Notes: generated by a model not told the origin, from the sequence alone. A DNA stretch of 64,000 nt from an uncultured Bacteroidales bacterium (GCA_902787185.1 CADAFP010000025.1:1-64000); one strand, 5' to 3'; positions 42,087-51,776 are shown, counted from the stretch's first letter. A program made the numbers and translations.

Positions 42087-44066
42087 TTACTTGTTCATGC
42101 GTTTCACTGCGGTGCGTGAACCGTCGCTGTGGGTGGTGACGACGATGTTCACACCCTCTTGAGGCAGCACGCTCACGACACCTGAGGGGCTGATATACTT
42201 CACGTCAATCACCTGCTTGTTGCTCTCCATCTCCTCGACTGATGAGCTGGCCAGGATAGCGAGGGGGTGAATCGTGTAGTTGGTGTAGTAGTTATCATCG
42301 GTGGTATGGATGCGGCGCATAGGTGAATTATCGCTGTTCTCCTCCCACGGCTCATCGAGGGTGAATATGCACAGCAGACCGTAGTTGAAGCCTTCCTTGG
42401 CGGCCATCTCGGCCTCAAGCGCGGGGGCGTAGTCAAAGTTGAGCTTCACCATGACAGTGTCCTGCTCGCTGCACAGGTAGGGCACGCCGTCCTTGTAGAA
42501 GAAATAGCCGTCGGCACGGCCCACCTCATTGCCACGGGCAGCCACATAGTCCTCACTCAGGTTGTACTGGAACATGGTTAGTGTGGGCAGTTCGGCATCC
42601 TCAAGAGCGGCGGGAATGCTATTGAGCACAAGGCGCGGGTTGGTCAACTGGTCGTGGAGCGTACCCTTAACAGTGCAGGGCTTGATCACCTCCATGCTGG
42701 AGAGCGCGTTGAACATCTCCTCATTGTCTGAGCAGTCCAGGGCAATCCAGTCGGGGTACCACGCCAGCCACTCGGCATAACCCCACTCGGCATAGGTGTC
42801 GTAGTAGATTTCGTCAACATTATCGGTCACAAACACCAGCTTGCGGTCTCCGTTATCTACCATGGTGGCAACATACAGGCTGTCGCTGATTTTGTATTGA
42901 ATTCCGTCCTCGCCTTCATAGAGCACCTTCCACAGGGGGGCACCAGGATCATCGGTGATGGTGATGGGATAAATCTCCATATTGCCTCTGAAAGAGGTCA
43001 TCATGCCTTCAACGTCGTAAAGATCGGTGGGGTCCACCTCGGGATAATCAATGCCAAACTTATTGAAGCCAGCCAGCCTTGCCTCGATGAGGTTGCCGTC
43101 ATCATCGGTCTCATCGCTGGTGACCATGAAGTTGCCGCGCTGGTCGATGTCGCTCAGGTGAACACCGCCAATGAAGACCTTGTAGTTCTCCCAATGCTCC
43201 GTCGTGTCGGCGATATGGCTCACACCGCCTGTGCAGTCAAATGCCGAGTAATAGTCCTCTTCAAGGATGTTCTTGGCATTGGCAAAGTGGGCAGGCTCGA
43301 TCACCTCGACCAGGCCCTGATAGGTGCTCTTCTTGCCTGTCCAGCCTGCGGGGATGACCGAACCCAGGCGGTATTCCTTGCCCGTGTTTCCGTAGATGAG
43401 TCCTGTGAAGGCGTAACCTTCATCATCGAGTTGCATCACCCACAGGTAGTCGTTCCACTGGTAATTGACATACACGTCGCTGGTGAACTGGAACTCGGTG
43501 CCGTCCTCCAGTGCTGCCAAGTGGTGCAATGAGTCGAGTTTCATGATATTGGGGTCAATGGGGTCCTCAGGGTCGGGTTCCACAGGACCGTCACCGTTGG
43601 TGGTCACCACTAGGCTTGCCACCTGGGCGTTCTTGCTGCCCACATGGGTGAGCGTCACCGACGTGGCGCTGCCGGTCCACGAGCCCACGGTGCCGTCGGC
43701 ACTGTAGTCGCCCACATCGGCAATCAGGTCAAAGTTTGTCGCGTTGGCGGCATTGACGGTGATGCCCGTGATGCTGCCCTCGGCCACACTCAGGGTGATG
43801 GAGCCGTCAACATAGATGCGCAGTGTGTAACTGCCCTGTGAGTTCCAGATGCGTGTCTCGGTGGCTCCGTCGGTGGCCGACAGCGTCACACCATCCACGG
43901 TCACGGCGCCAGCCTGCACAAGGCTGGTTCCGGCACTCTGAGCGGGCACGGCATAGCCCATTGCTGTAATACCCTCGGCAGTCGAGAAGTCAAAGGTCAC
44001 TTCGGCCGCCTGTAACGATAAAAAGGCCACAAAGGCCATCAAAATAAGCGAGAAAAAACGGTTCAT
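42087..44066 (-). CDS. Large secreted protein with a sorting-signal-like C-terminus
   Basis: 659 residues from the ATG at 44066 (MNRFFSLILMAFVAFLSL). The N-terminal module (about 20-165) is a jelly-roll-like FDFSTAEGITAMGY...VTVDGVTLSATDG repeat often seen in Bacteroidales surface proteins. An acidic Pro-rich linker (EPDPEDPIDP) and a long body of unknown family follow. The last ~40 residues (VIDVKYISPSGVVSVLPQ, then GVNIVVTTHSDGSRTAVKRM) resemble C-terminal domains used for export or surface attachment; T9SS sorting is a possibility. It has its own promoter at 44091. Confidence 0.7.
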   Translation of the reverse strand: MNRFFSLILMAFVAFLSLQAAEVTFDFSTAEGITAMGYAVPAQSAGTSLVQAGAVTVDGVTLSATDGATETRIWNSQGSYTLRIYVDGSITLSVAEGSITGITVNAANATNFDLIADVGDYSADGTVGSWTGSATSVTLTHVGSKNAQVASLVVTTNGDGPVEPDPEDPIDPNIMKLDSLHHLAALEDGTEFQFTSDVYVNYQWNDYLWVMQLDDEGYAFTGLIYGNTGKEYRLGSVIPAGWTGKKSTYQGLVEVIEPAHFANAKNILEEDYYSAFDCTGGVSHIADTTEHWENYKVFIGGVHLSDIDQRGNFMVTSDETDDDGNLIEARLAGFNKFGIDYPEVDPTDLYDVEGMMTSFRGNMEIYPITITDDPGAPLWKVLYEGEDGIQYKISDSLYVATMVDNGDRKLVFVTDNVDEIYYDTYAEWGYAEWLAWYPDWIALDCSDNEEMFNALSSMEVIKPCTVKGTLHDQLTNPRLVLNSIPAALEDAELPTLTMFQYNLSEDYVAARGNEVGRADGYFFYKDGVPYLCSEQDTVMVKLNFDYAPALEAEMAAKEGFNYGLLCIFTLDEPWEENSDNSPMRRIHTTDDNYYTNYTIHPLAILASSSVEEMESNKQVIDVKYISPSGVVSVLPQEGVNIVVTTHSDGSRTAVKRMNK

Positions 44067-44090
44067 TTGCACATTATTAATAATTATGGT

Positions 44091-44124
44091 GCAAAGGTAC
44101 TGCCAATAACCCTAATAAAAACAA
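44091..44124 (-). promoter_or_regulatory. Promoter of the large secreted protein gene
   Basis: Minus-strand TACCTTTGC (plus 44091-44099), with TTG (plus CAA 44122-44124) 22 nt upstream. The ATG follows 24 nt later. Confidence 0.55.
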
Positions 44125-44141
44125 CAATGTCCCGAAAAAAG

Positions 44142-44180
44142 TTATCAACAGCCCCATATCAGGCGTGGGGCTGTTGATAA
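44142..44180 (-). terminator. Terminator of the DUF4153 gene
   Basis: TTATCAACAGCCCCA (44142-44156) and TGGGGCTGTTGATAA (44166-44180) are a perfect 15-bp inverted repeat followed on the minus strand by CTTTTTT. Confidence 0.85.
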
Positions 44181-44232
44181 AGCTTTTTGCCGGGTTCCCT
44201 GTGCCGTCGCTCAGCAGCGGCCATGTAGTCTT

Positions 44233-45948
44233 TCACTTGGTGAACAGAAGGCCTGAGAAGTTGATGTAACTGTTGCCTGTGCTGTGAACGATGATATCAA
44301 AACTATCGACCACCAACAACGCTTCTCCGTTATCAATCATCATGGGACGTTCGATCCCATCGGGATTCTTCCCCTTGTCAAAGGCGGCCAGTTGCTTGAC
44401 ATCGATTGCAAAGCGATGCTCATCCTTCTTGCCGTCCATCACCTCGATCAGCAAGCTATCGCCATCCACCTTAACGATATTGTTATCGCTGCCATAGACC
44501 ATTGTCATCGAGGCATACCCCTGGGGTACCGGCGAGTTTTTGATCATGTCATCATTCCTGTAAGAATCATGGATGTCATCGATGATTGCGCCCTGCTCAT
44601 CCACCGACGAATGGCGGCCCGTGATGGCATCCTTGGCCAGCAGGTCGCTGATGGCACTGTAACCATAGTCGATGTACAGGTAATGGAGTTTGGAATCGAT
44701 GGCTCGGGCAACCTTGGGGTCGGCCTGCTTGAGCCACTGCTCATATTGTCCACCCGTGAGCGGCAGCTGCTGGAAGCCCGATGCTGAGAACGCGGTGCGG
44801 GCTTCTTCTTTTAATTGGCGTTGCGTCATGTTGGGGATGCTCTGAGGACCCACTGAGATGAGGAGCAGAATCACTGCAAATGAGGCGGGAATGAGCCAGA
44901 TGCGCTTGTTGCGCGTGATAATCAGCCACAGGCACACGGCATAGCACCACACGTTGAACACCAGCAGATATAGGCGGCTCATGGTGATGCCGTAGTCTGA
45001 CAGGCGTCGCCCGATGGCAACCGTCATCAATGCCAATAGCGGCAACATCAATACGGGTGTCCAGCGCGTTACCCGTTTAAACAGTTTGTTGCCCTCTACG
45101 TGCTGAATAGGGTAGGTGATATAGATGAGCAGTACCATCAACACCATGCTGCCCGTCACCAGATAGCTCACCCCGCCCATGGGCAGAGACCACTCCATCA
45201 GAATCTTGATGGCATAGGCATAGAGGGTGATCATATACAGTCCCAGCAACGGCAAGAACAGGTATTGGACCACTCCCTTGCTGAAACCTGAGAACTCGGG
45301 TGCCGTGTCGAGGTATTTATTCTTGCCCTTGGGAATCAAATTCATAAACAACGCCGGGGCCAGCATCACCATGCACACCGAAGCGATGTCGGCAAAAATC
45401 TTGTCATTGATGTGAACGCCAAAGAGCAACTTCACAGACTCTACCAGCGCAAACAGCCCCAACGTCAGGACGGCGCCAATCGTCCCTGCCGCAGCCAGCG
45501 ACAGCAGGGTGCGGATTGAAAAGTTCCAAAACTTCAAGTCATGGCCCTTGCGGTAGAAACAGATGAGGAAGACCGCAAGGCCGATGGCGACCACCGTGGC
45601 ACTCACAGCAATCAATAGCGGAAGGGAAAAACGGTCAAATTGCGACAGATTAATCGACACCGCCAGCCACGCGCCATGCACCACCACCTGGACTGCCACC
45701 GCCAGCAGGACGCTCTTGAAGTCCTCGGTGAGCAACGAGAGGGCAACAGCGAGCAAGGCGGCTGTCGCGGGGTAGAAAATGAGGAAGAACACCATCTTGT
45801 CACTCACGTCACCGTTATGATTCAGGTAGATGAGAAAACATGCCAGGAACATCGTTAGCAGCATTGCTATCGGGAAACGCCTGAAACTCTGGCCGAAGCG
45901 CTCGACTAAACCACTGAGAGAAAACTTCTTGAGCATATCCATGGTCAT
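44233..45948 (-). CDS. DUF4153 multi-pass membrane protein
   Basis: 571 residues. The first ~400 contain about eleven hydrophobic helices, and the remaining ~170 are soluble with beta-type segments (LPLTGGQYEQWLKQ, DKLLIEVMDGKKDEHRF-like). The pattern of short helices with RLYLLVFNVWCYAVCLWL and ITRNKRIWLIP matches DUF4153 proteins of Bacteroidetes as I recall them. Function is not known. Start may be at 45948 (MTMDMLKKF) or the later Met of MLKKF. Single gene with its own terminator. Confidence 0.72.
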   Translation of the reverse strand: MTMDMLKKFSLSGLVERFGQSFRRFPIAMLLTMFLACFLIYLNHNGDVSDKMVFFLIFYPATAALLAVALSLLTEDFKSVLLAVAVQVVVHGAWLAVSINLSQFDRFSLPLLIAVSATVVAIGLAVFLICFYRKGHDLKFWNFSIRTLLSLAAAGTIGAVLTLGLFALVESVKLLFGVHINDKIFADIASVCMVMLAPALFMNLIPKGKNKYLDTAPEFSGFSKGVVQYLFLPLLGLYMITLYAYAIKILMEWSLPMGGVSYLVTGSMVLMVLLIYITYPIQHVEGNKLFKRVTRWTPVLMLPLLALMTVAIGRRLSDYGITMSRLYLLVFNVWCYAVCLWLIITRNKRIWLIPASFAVILLLISVGPQSIPNMTQRQLKEEARTAFSASGFQQLPLTGGQYEQWLKQADPKVARAIDSKLHYLYIDYGYSAISDLLAKDAITGRHSSVDEQGAIIDDIHDSYRNDDMIKNSPVPQGYASMTMVYGSDNNIVKVDGDSLLIEVMDGKKDEHRFAIDVKQLAAFDKGKNPDGIERPMMIDNGEALLVVDSFDIIVHSTGNSYINFSGLLFTK

Positions 45949-46095
45949 TCAATCGGGATTAATATGAGTTCTTTAACATTTTAACGGAGAATTACGTTTA
46001 AAATTGCAACGGCCTACATTTATTCATTATTAAAAGGGGCTTTTCTATATAAACGCCAAAAATGGTAGAAACGAAATGCGAATTTATCAAAAAAC

Positions 46096-46126
46096 TTGCA
46101 CATTCTGATGGATTATTGTAATTTTG
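46096..46126 (+). promoter_or_regulatory. Promoter of rnpB
   Basis: TTG at 46096-46098 and TAATTTTG at 46119-46126, spaced 20 nt. The predicted start is close to the 5' end of the RNA. Confidence 0.6.
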
Positions 46127-46140
46127 TGCCCGCAAAAAAG

Positions 46141-46502
46141 GCAGTATGGCGGCTTGTCGCTCGTTAATTTCTCATGGTTGCGAGAGGAAAGTCCGGGCAA
46201 CGCAGAGCATCACATTTCTTAACGGGAAGCTGCGGGTGACCGCAGGGTTAAGGTGACAGAAAACAACCGCCGCGTTAGCGGTAAGGGTGAAAAGGCGGGG
46301 TAAGAGCCCACCGGGCACTGTGGTGACACAGTGTGCCGCACCACCTGTGAGTTGCAAGTTCATGTATACCGGCATCTAAGGGCTGCTCGTCCATTGCCGG
46401 GGGGTAGAACGCTATATCGGCGCAGCAATGCGTCGGACAGATAAATGACAAGCACCTGCCATCCTGTGGCAGGCACAAAACCCGGCTTACAGCCATACTG
46501 TT
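46141..46502 (+). ncRNA. rnpB: RNase P RNA, class A
   Basis: The catalytic RNA that trims tRNA 5' ends. Conserved core elements are present in order: GAGGAAAGTCCGGGC (P4 5' side/J3-4), ACAGAAA, GGGTGAAAAGGCGGGGTAAGAGCCCACCG, CAGATAAATGAC, and AAAACCCGGCTTAC near the end. CAGTATGGC at 46142-46150 pairs with GCCATACTG at 46492-46500 to form helix P1. A T-rich tract follows. Ends are set from P1 and are accurate to a few bases. Confidence 0.95.
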
Positions 46503-46564
46503 TTATTTTATGACGACTACATGCGTCACGTGAGTGACGTGTACAATGAATAGATTTTGAGATT

Positions 46565-47896
46565 ATGGCAAGAAAAGAAGAATTGGCTCGCATGTGGGAG
46601 CGCACGTTGGACTACCTGTTCAATCAGCGTCCCGCTTTTGAGCGTGAAGGTGCAAACGGTTACAAACCAGGGCTTGATACAAGTATTGCGTTAAGCAAGT
46701 TATATAAAGATCCACATCACCGTTACCGCATCATTCATATTGCAGGTACCAATGGCAAGGGGTCAACGGCACACATGCTGGCCTCGTGTCTGCAGCGTTG
46801 TGGTTATAAGGTGGGACTGTTTACTTCGCCGCATTTGGTGGATTTCAGGGAGCGCATCCGTGTTGACGGCAGGATGATTAGCCGCAACTTTGTGATGCAA
46901 TGGGTAGCCGACTACCAGAAGAGGGAAATCGACGGTTTTGAACCATCGTTCTTTGAAATCGTGTCCACTATGGCCTTCGACTTCTTTGCCTGGCGCAACG
47001 TCAATGTGGCGGTGGTGGAGACCGGCCTGGGTGGCAGGTTGGATAGCACCAACATCATCACCCCCGAGGTGAGCATCATCACCAACATCGGCCTTGAGCA
47101 CCAGCAATTCCTGGGCAACACCCTCGAGGAAATCACATTGGAAAAGGCGGGCATCATCAAGCATGGAGTGCCAGTGATTGTCGGCCGTGCCGACGGCGTC
47201 GTTCGTGAGGTTCTCGAGTCTGAAGCCAAACGCGTGTATGCCGACATCAGGTTTGCTGAAGACAAGCCCGAGGTCATCTCGGCCAAACATGTGGGCGATG
47301 TGCTGCGCTTGACCACCAACAACTACGGCACCATCGACTGCCAACTCACAGGTGATTACCAGGTCGAGAACGTCAACACGGTGCTCACTACCATCAATAT
47401 ACTCAAGCGCCTCAAGTACCGCATCAAGATGGATGCCCTGCGCGACGGTTTTGCCCATGTCATCGAGAATACCGGGCTCATGGGACGCTGGATGAAACTG
47501 GGTGACAATCCCTTGGTCATCTGCGACTCGGCCCACAATGTCCCGGGCTTTAAACAGGTTATCAGGCAGCTCAAGCTCCAGCACCGCAACAAGATCCACA
47601 TGGTGCTCGGCTTTATGGCCGACAAGGATGTGGAGGGCATGATGGAAATGTTCCCGCTTGATGCCAAGTTCTACTTCACCCAGGCCGGCACCTCGCGTAG
47701 CATGACCGCCAAAAAGGTGCTCGAGATTGCCTCACGGGTAGGCATCCGCGATGCACAGGCATATAAGAATGTGGAACTGGCCCTCGAGGCTGCGCGTGCC
47801 GCGGCCGATGAGAAGGACCTCATCTATGTGGGCGGCAGCATGTATGTCCTGGCTGAGTTGCTCAAGTCGTTAGGATACGGCGACCATCAGGATTAA
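46565..47896 (+). CDS. folC: Bifunctional folylpolyglutamate / dihydrofolate synthase
   Basis: 443 residues, Mur-ligase fold. The ATP loop is IHIAGTNGKGSTAHMLAS, and FTSPHLVDFRERI and VVETGLGGRLDSTNII are typical of FolC. NIGLEHQQFLGNTLEEITLEKAGIIK and the late DSAHNVPGF (ligase domain) complete the pattern. It adds glutamates to folates, retaining them in the cell. It lies just after rnpB and is followed by hairpins. The first ~20 residues (MARKEELARMWERTLDYLFN) are the normal N-terminus. Confidence 0.94.
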   Translation: MARKEELARMWERTLDYLFNQRPAFEREGANGYKPGLDTSIALSKLYKDPHHRYRIIHIAGTNGKGSTAHMLASCLQRCGYKVGLFTSPHLVDFRERIRVDGRMISRNFVMQWVADYQKREIDGFEPSFFEIVSTMAFDFFAWRNVNVAVVETGLGGRLDSTNIITPEVSIITNIGLEHQQFLGNTLEEITLEKAGIIKHGVPVIVGRADGVVREVLESEAKRVYADIRFAEDKPEVISAKHVGDVLRLTTNNYGTIDCQLTGDYQVENVNTVLTTINILKRLKYRIKMDALRDGFAHVIENTGLMGRWMKLGDNPLVICDSAHNVPGFKQVIRQLKLQHRNKIHMVLGFMADKDVEGMMEMFPLDAKFYFTQAGTSRSMTAKKVLEIASRVGIRDAQAYKNVELALEAARAAADEKDLIYVGGSMYVLAELLKSLGYGDHQD

Positions 47897-47920
47897 AATC
47901 GCCCTGTTTTTAAGACTTCA

Positions 47921-47958
47921 CACCCGCGCGAATGCCTGAATCAGGTGCCGCGCGGGTG
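47921..47958 (+). terminator. Hairpin downstream of folC
   Basis: CACCCGCGCG (47921-47930) pairs with CGCGCGGGTG (47949-47958). A second weaker inverted repeat (CATCCTG.. / ..CAGGATG, 47964-48000) follows. The rest of the gap to 48195 is AT-rich and holds the htrA promoter. Confidence 0.6.
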
Positions 47959-48093
47959 CTTTGCATCCTGCCACAATGGCCTTGCGCCCGTGACAGGATG
48001 TCATTATGTGTTATAGGAGGGGCTTTCAATGTAAAACAAATTAAAAAGATACACTGCCGCTATTAATTATTTTTAAAAACATGGCCATAAATA

Positions 48094-48123
48094 TTGCAGT
48101 TGTCATTTTTCGTTGTACTTTTG
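48094..48123 (+). promoter_or_regulatory. Promoter of the HtrA gene
   Basis: TTG at 48094-48096 and TACTTTTG at 48116-48123, spaced 19 nt; the ATG is 72 nt further on. Confidence 0.6.
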
Positions 48124-48195
48124 GCACGAGATTTGAAAAGTTAAAATTAACATTTGAAAAAATTAAAAACGACAATAAATTAACATTAGAAACAC

Positions 48196-49731
48196 ATGAA
48201 AAAGAATTTTAAATTAGCGATGATGTTAGTCGCTGCCTCGATTCTCGGGTCGGCGGCAACCATGATGGCAACAAGTGAGTTGCAGAAGAAGGGTGTCATC
48301 ACCGACACCTATGTGTTGACTAAGGAGAGCAAGACTGCCGATGACGGATTTGTTCAAACGTCATCTCGTCCTGTTGACTTGAGCCGCGACTTCACCGACG
48401 TGGCCGAGAACACCATCAATACCGTTGTCAGCATCAAGAGCTACGCCACACCGCAGCAGAGCATGTACGGTGGCGACTTCATTGACCCGTTTGAGTTCTT
48501 CTTTGGCCCTGGCTTTGGCAATGGCCAGCGTCAGCGCAAACAGCAACAGCAGCCCAAGGGCGACCCTCAGCCCCGTGGCATGGGCTCGGGTGTCATCATC
48601 AGCCCTGACGGCTATATCGTCACCAACAACCACGTCATTGACGGTGCCGAGAAGCTTGAGGTAACCCTCAACGACAACCGCCAGTTCAACGCTACCGTAG
48701 TGGGCACCGATGAGAAGACCGATATCGCCCTCATCAAGATCAATGCCAAGGATTTGCATGCCATCACCTTTGGCAACAGCGATGCTGTCAAGGTGGGGCA
48801 GTGGTGCGTGGCCGTGGGCAACCCCTTCGGTTTCAACTCGACGGTGACCGCCGGCATCATCAGCGCCAAGGCTCGTGGCATGAACACCAGCGACAATGGT
48901 GGCATCAAGGCTTTCATCCAGCATGACGCCGCTGTCAATCCCGGTAACTCGGGTGGCGCTCTCGTGAATACCGCAGGTGAGCTCATCGGCATCAACACGA
49001 TGATCTATTCCCAGACAGGTAACTACAGCGGCTGCTCGTTTGCCGTGCCCAGCAACACCGTCAGGAAGGTCATCACCGACATCAAGCAGTATGGTACTGT
49101 GCAACGCGCCGTGCTCGGCATCCAATACACCGAGTTGACTGGTGAGAAGGCCAAGGAAGAGAAGATCACTGCCACCAACGAGGGTATCTATGTGGCTAAG
49201 GTTACCGACCGTGGTGCCGCCAAGGAGGCTGGCATCCAGGAGGGCGACGTGATTGTCAAGCTCAACGGCTCGCGCGTTAAGGACAGCGGTGAGATGCAGG
49301 AGGAGATGAACAAGCTGCGTCCTGGCGACAAGGCCGAGATTGAGTACTACCGCGACAACAAGCTCCGCCGCACCACTGTCACCTTCAAGAACGACCAGGG
49401 CAACACCAAGATGACCAAGCAGAGCGACGTCATGTCGCTGGGATGCGCCTTCACCGAACTCAGCAGTGACGAGAAGGAAGACCTAGCCATCTCCAAGGGT
49501 CTGAAGGTGGTCGGCATCAAGGCCGGTAAGTTCAAGAGCGCAGGAATCCGCGACGGCTTCATCATCACCGACATCAACAACATTCCCGTTGACTCGCGTG
49601 ATGACGTGGAGAACATCTACAACCAGATCATGCGCAGCGGCGATAGCGACAAGGTGATGTTCATCACCGGCTTCTATCCCACGGGCAAGAAGGTTTACTA
49701 TGCCGTTGACTTGAGCGACGACGAGGACTGA
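48196..49731 (+). CDS. htrA: Periplasmic serine protease/chaperone, DegP/HtrA (Do) family
   Basis: 511 residues. Signal peptide/anchor (1-28), trypsin-like domain with catalytic His146 (IVTNNHVIDGA), Asp176 (KTDIALIKI) and Ser252 (VNPGNSGGALVNT), then two PDZ domains (about 300-400 and 415-505). A Gln/Gly-rich loop (GNGQRQRKQQQQ, about 108-120) sits near the LA loop that controls activity in this family. It degrades or refolds damaged envelope proteins. It has its own promoter and no operon partners. Confidence 0.94.
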   Translation: MKKNFKLAMMLVAASILGSAATMMATSELQKKGVITDTYVLTKESKTADDGFVQTSSRPVDLSRDFTDVAENTINTVVSIKSYATPQQSMYGGDFIDPFEFFFGPGFGNGQRQRKQQQQPKGDPQPRGMGSGVIISPDGYIVTNNHVIDGAEKLEVTLNDNRQFNATVVGTDEKTDIALIKINAKDLHAITFGNSDAVKVGQWCVAVGNPFGFNSTVTAGIISAKARGMNTSDNGGIKAFIQHDAAVNPGNSGGALVNTAGELIGINTMIYSQTGNYSGCSFAVPSNTVRKVITDIKQYGTVQRAVLGIQYTELTGEKAKEEKITATNEGIYVAKVTDRGAAKEAGIQEGDVIVKLNGSRVKDSGEMQEEMNKLRPGDKAEIEYYRDNKLRRTTVTFKNDQGNTKMTKQSDVMSLGCAFTELSSDEKEDLAISKGLKVVGIKAGKFKSAGIRDGFIITDINNIPVDSRDDVENIYNQIMRSGDSDKVMFITGFYPTGKKVYYAVDLSDDED

Positions 49732-49897
49732 TAGGCAATACATCACGATTTTTTCATAATTGGGGTGGTAGTGGTGACAACTTGTCACTGCCACCACCTT
49801 TTTTTAAGGCAGTTCAAGGATTTTACCTTGTTTTTTGCGTTTTTTATGGCCATTTAAGCCTATTTTATTGTTTTTGGTGCGATTTTTGCTCAATTTT

Positions 49898-49929
49898 TTT
49901 GATAACATAAAAAAATGTAGTACCTTTGC
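49898..49929 (+). promoter_or_regulatory. Promoter of rpoD
   Basis: TTTG at 49898-49901 and TACCTTTGC at 49921-49929, spaced 19 nt, a consensus housekeeping promoter, so the primary sigma factor gene is probably read by its own product. The start codon is 24 nt downstream. Confidence 0.75.
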
Positions 49930-49953
49930 ACGCTTAAACTCTACATAAGTTAG

Positions 49954-50811
49954 ATGAGACAACTTAAAATCACAAAATCCATTACTAATCGCGAGAGCGC
50001 GTCACTCGACAAATATCTTCAGGAAATCGGCCGCAAGGAGCTGATTACTGTTGATGAAGAGGTCGAGTTGGCACAGCGCATTCGCCAGGGCGATCAAGCG
50101 GCTCTTGACAAACTTGTCAGTGCCAACTTGCGCTTTGTCGTTTCTGTCGCAAAACAGTATCAGAACCAGGGATTGAGTCTTCCCGACTTGATCGACGAGG
50201 GAAATCTGGGCCTCATCAAGGCAGCGCAGAAGTTCGATGAGACGCGTGGCTTCAAGTTTATCTCGTATGCCGTGTGGTGGATTCGTCAATCCATCCTCCA
50301 GGCTTTGGCCGAGCAGTCCCGCATCGTCAGGCTGCCGCTCAACCAGGTGGGATCCATCAACAAGATCAGCAAGGCGCAGTCGCGGTTTGAACAAGAACAC
50401 GAGCGCCGCCCGTCGGCCGAGGAACTCGCCGAGCGACTGGACATCCCCGTTGACAAGATCAGCGACACCATGAAGGTGTCGGGACGTCATGTCTCGGTCG
50501 ATGCTCCTTTTGTCGAAGGTGAGGACAATAGTCTGCTCGACGTGCTGCCCAACAACGACTCTCCCATGGCCGACTCCACCTTGAACCAGGAGTCGTTGGC
50601 CAAGGAGGTCAACCGTGCTCTCGACCAGCTCAACCCCCGTGAGCGTGACATCCTGAAGATGTTCTTTGGCATCGGATGTCAGGAGATGACTCTTGAGGAA
50701 ATCGGCGCAAAGTTTGACCTGACGCGCGAGCGCGTCCGTCAAATCAAGGAAAAAGCCATCCGCCGCCTCAAGGGACAGAAAAGCAAGCTCCTCAAGGCTT
50801 ACTTGGGCTGA
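49954..50811 (+). CDS. rpoD: Primary RNA polymerase sigma factor (sigma-70/RpoD, short Bacteroidetes form)
   Basis: 285 residues, without the long region 1.1 and non-conserved insert of E. coli RpoD, as usual in Bacteroidetes. [22 protein letters not shown] is the characteristic N-terminus. Region 2 has [36 protein letters not shown] (core and -7 binding). Region 3 runs from about 150. Region 4 has [26 protein letters not shown] (helix-turn-helix for the -33 box). It recognises the TTTG/TAnnTTTG promoters seen throughout this window. A terminator follows. Confidence 0.96.
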   Translation: MRQLKITKSITNRESASLDKYLQEIGRKELITVDEEVELAQRIRQGDQAALDKLVSANLRFVVSVAKQYQNQGLSLPDLIDEGNLGLIKAAQKFDETRGFKFISYAVWWIRQSILQALAEQSRIVRLPLNQVGSINKISKAQSRFEQEHERRPSAEELAERLDIPVDKISDTMKVSGRHVSVDAPFVEGEDNSLLDVLPNNDSPMADSTLNQESLAKEVNRALDQLNPRERDILKMFFGIGCQEMTLEEIGAKFDLTRERVRQIKEKAIRRLKGQKSKLLKAYLG

Positions 50812-50840
50812 GATGGAAAACATGACAAAAAGGGATTCAG

Positions 50841-50867
50841 GCTGCCTCACAAGGGCAGCTTTTTTTT
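50841..50867 (+). terminator. Intrinsic terminator of rpoD
   Basis: GCTGCC (50841-50846) and GGCAGC (50854-50859) followed by eight T. Confidence 0.85.
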
Positions 50868-50936
50868 AATAAACCACACTTCTAATCCGCGCCATGTTGA
50901 GAAACCAACCACTTGCGCCACACTCCGTATTCCGTT

Positions 50937-50996
50937 CTCTCAGAGATCTCCGAGATCTCTGAGATCTCTGAGATCTCCGTCTCCTCCGTTTCTCTG
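50937..50996. repeat. GAGATCTC short tandem repeat
   Basis: About four near-perfect 10-nt units (TCTGAGATCT / TCCGAGATCT) form a stretch that is also nearly self-complementary, then decays into CTCC-rich sequence. It lies in the 322-nt gap between rpoD and the beta-barrel gene, which otherwise shows only a weak TAATTTTA -7-like box near 51064. Confidence 0.6.
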
Positions 50997-51133
50997 TCTC
51001 GCCCCTGTTGGGCACGTTTTTTGTTGAAAAATTGCCAAAAAATTGCAAGAATGAAAAAAACGTTGTAATTTTACACTTTGTTTTAATGTCGGCAATTCAA
51101 CTTAAGTATTAACCTTAATAGAACTAACAAAAA

Positions 51134-51607
51134 ATGAAAAAGATTTTTACGATGATTTGTGTGCTCATGCTTGGCATCGGTGCTGCACAGGCACAGGCCA
51201 ACCAGGGCCAGACCGCTGTGGGCGTAAACCTGGTTTACGGCAGTGAAATCGAGAGCCTTGGCCTCGGTGCCCGTTTCCAGTATGGCATCATTGATCACCT
51301 GCGCGGTGAAGTGGGCTTCAACTACTTCTTTGAGCACAACCACACCAGCTGGTGGGATGTTAACATCAATGCCCACTATCTGGTTAACCTGCGCAACGAG
51401 CAGTTCTTTATCTATCCCCTCGCTGGCTTGAACTACACGATGGCTAAGGCTGGTGGCATTGAGAGCAACCATGTGGGCCTTAACTTGGGTGCAGGCCTTG
51501 AATATGAGGTGTCAGAGCATTGGGGTGTTAACCTGGAGTACCGTCACACCATCATCCGCAAGGTGGATCAAGGTGTTGTCGGCATTGGTCTGAACTACAA
51601 GTTCTAA
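51134..51607 (+). CDS. Small outer membrane beta-barrel protein
   Basis: 157 residues. Signal peptide MKKIFTMICVLMLGIGAAQAQA, then alternating amphipathic strands (TAVGVNLVYGSEIESLGLGARFQYGII, VGFNYFFEHNHTSWWDVNINAHYLV, VGLNLGAGLEYEVSEHWGVNLEYRH) ending GIGLNYKF with a terminal aromatic, the usual barrel assembly signal. The size suits an eight-stranded OmpW/OmpX-type barrel. Function is not known; such proteins may affect permeability or stress tolerance. A terminator shared with the convergent DUF4836 gene follows. Confidence 0.8.
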   Translation: MKKIFTMICVLMLGIGAAQAQANQGQTAVGVNLVYGSEIESLGLGARFQYGIIDHLRGEVGFNYFFEHNHTSWWDVNINAHYLVNLRNEQFFIYPLAGLNYTMAKAGGIESNHVGLNLGAGLEYEVSEHWGVNLEYRHTIIRKVDQGVVGIGLNYKF

Positions 51608-51697
51608 AGCCTCACTGAGCAGTTGTTACTGTTATAAAAAACGACAACTGAGGAATCGCTTGACTGAATAAGCGGTTTTGACTGAAGACGAAAAAGA

Positions 51698-51741
51698 CAA
51701 GAAGGACAAATCTTTTGTTTATCAATTGATTGTCCTTCTTG
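51698..51741. terminator. Terminator between the beta-barrel and DUF4836 genes
   Basis: CAAGAAGGACAA (51698-51709) pairs with TTGTCCTTCTTG (51730-51741); flanking A- and T-tracts suit both directions. Confidence 0.7.
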
Positions 51742-51776
51742 GCTTTCTTGTATTCAGTCTCTCGGCGGCGAGAAGA

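Noticed and set aside
46172-46605. Short antisense frames across rnpB
   Set aside because: They overlap a well-supported RNase P RNA and have no coding signal.
50937-50996. CRISPR or attachment site
   Set aside because: It is a contiguous short tandem repeat without spacers, and no integrase or cas gene is near.
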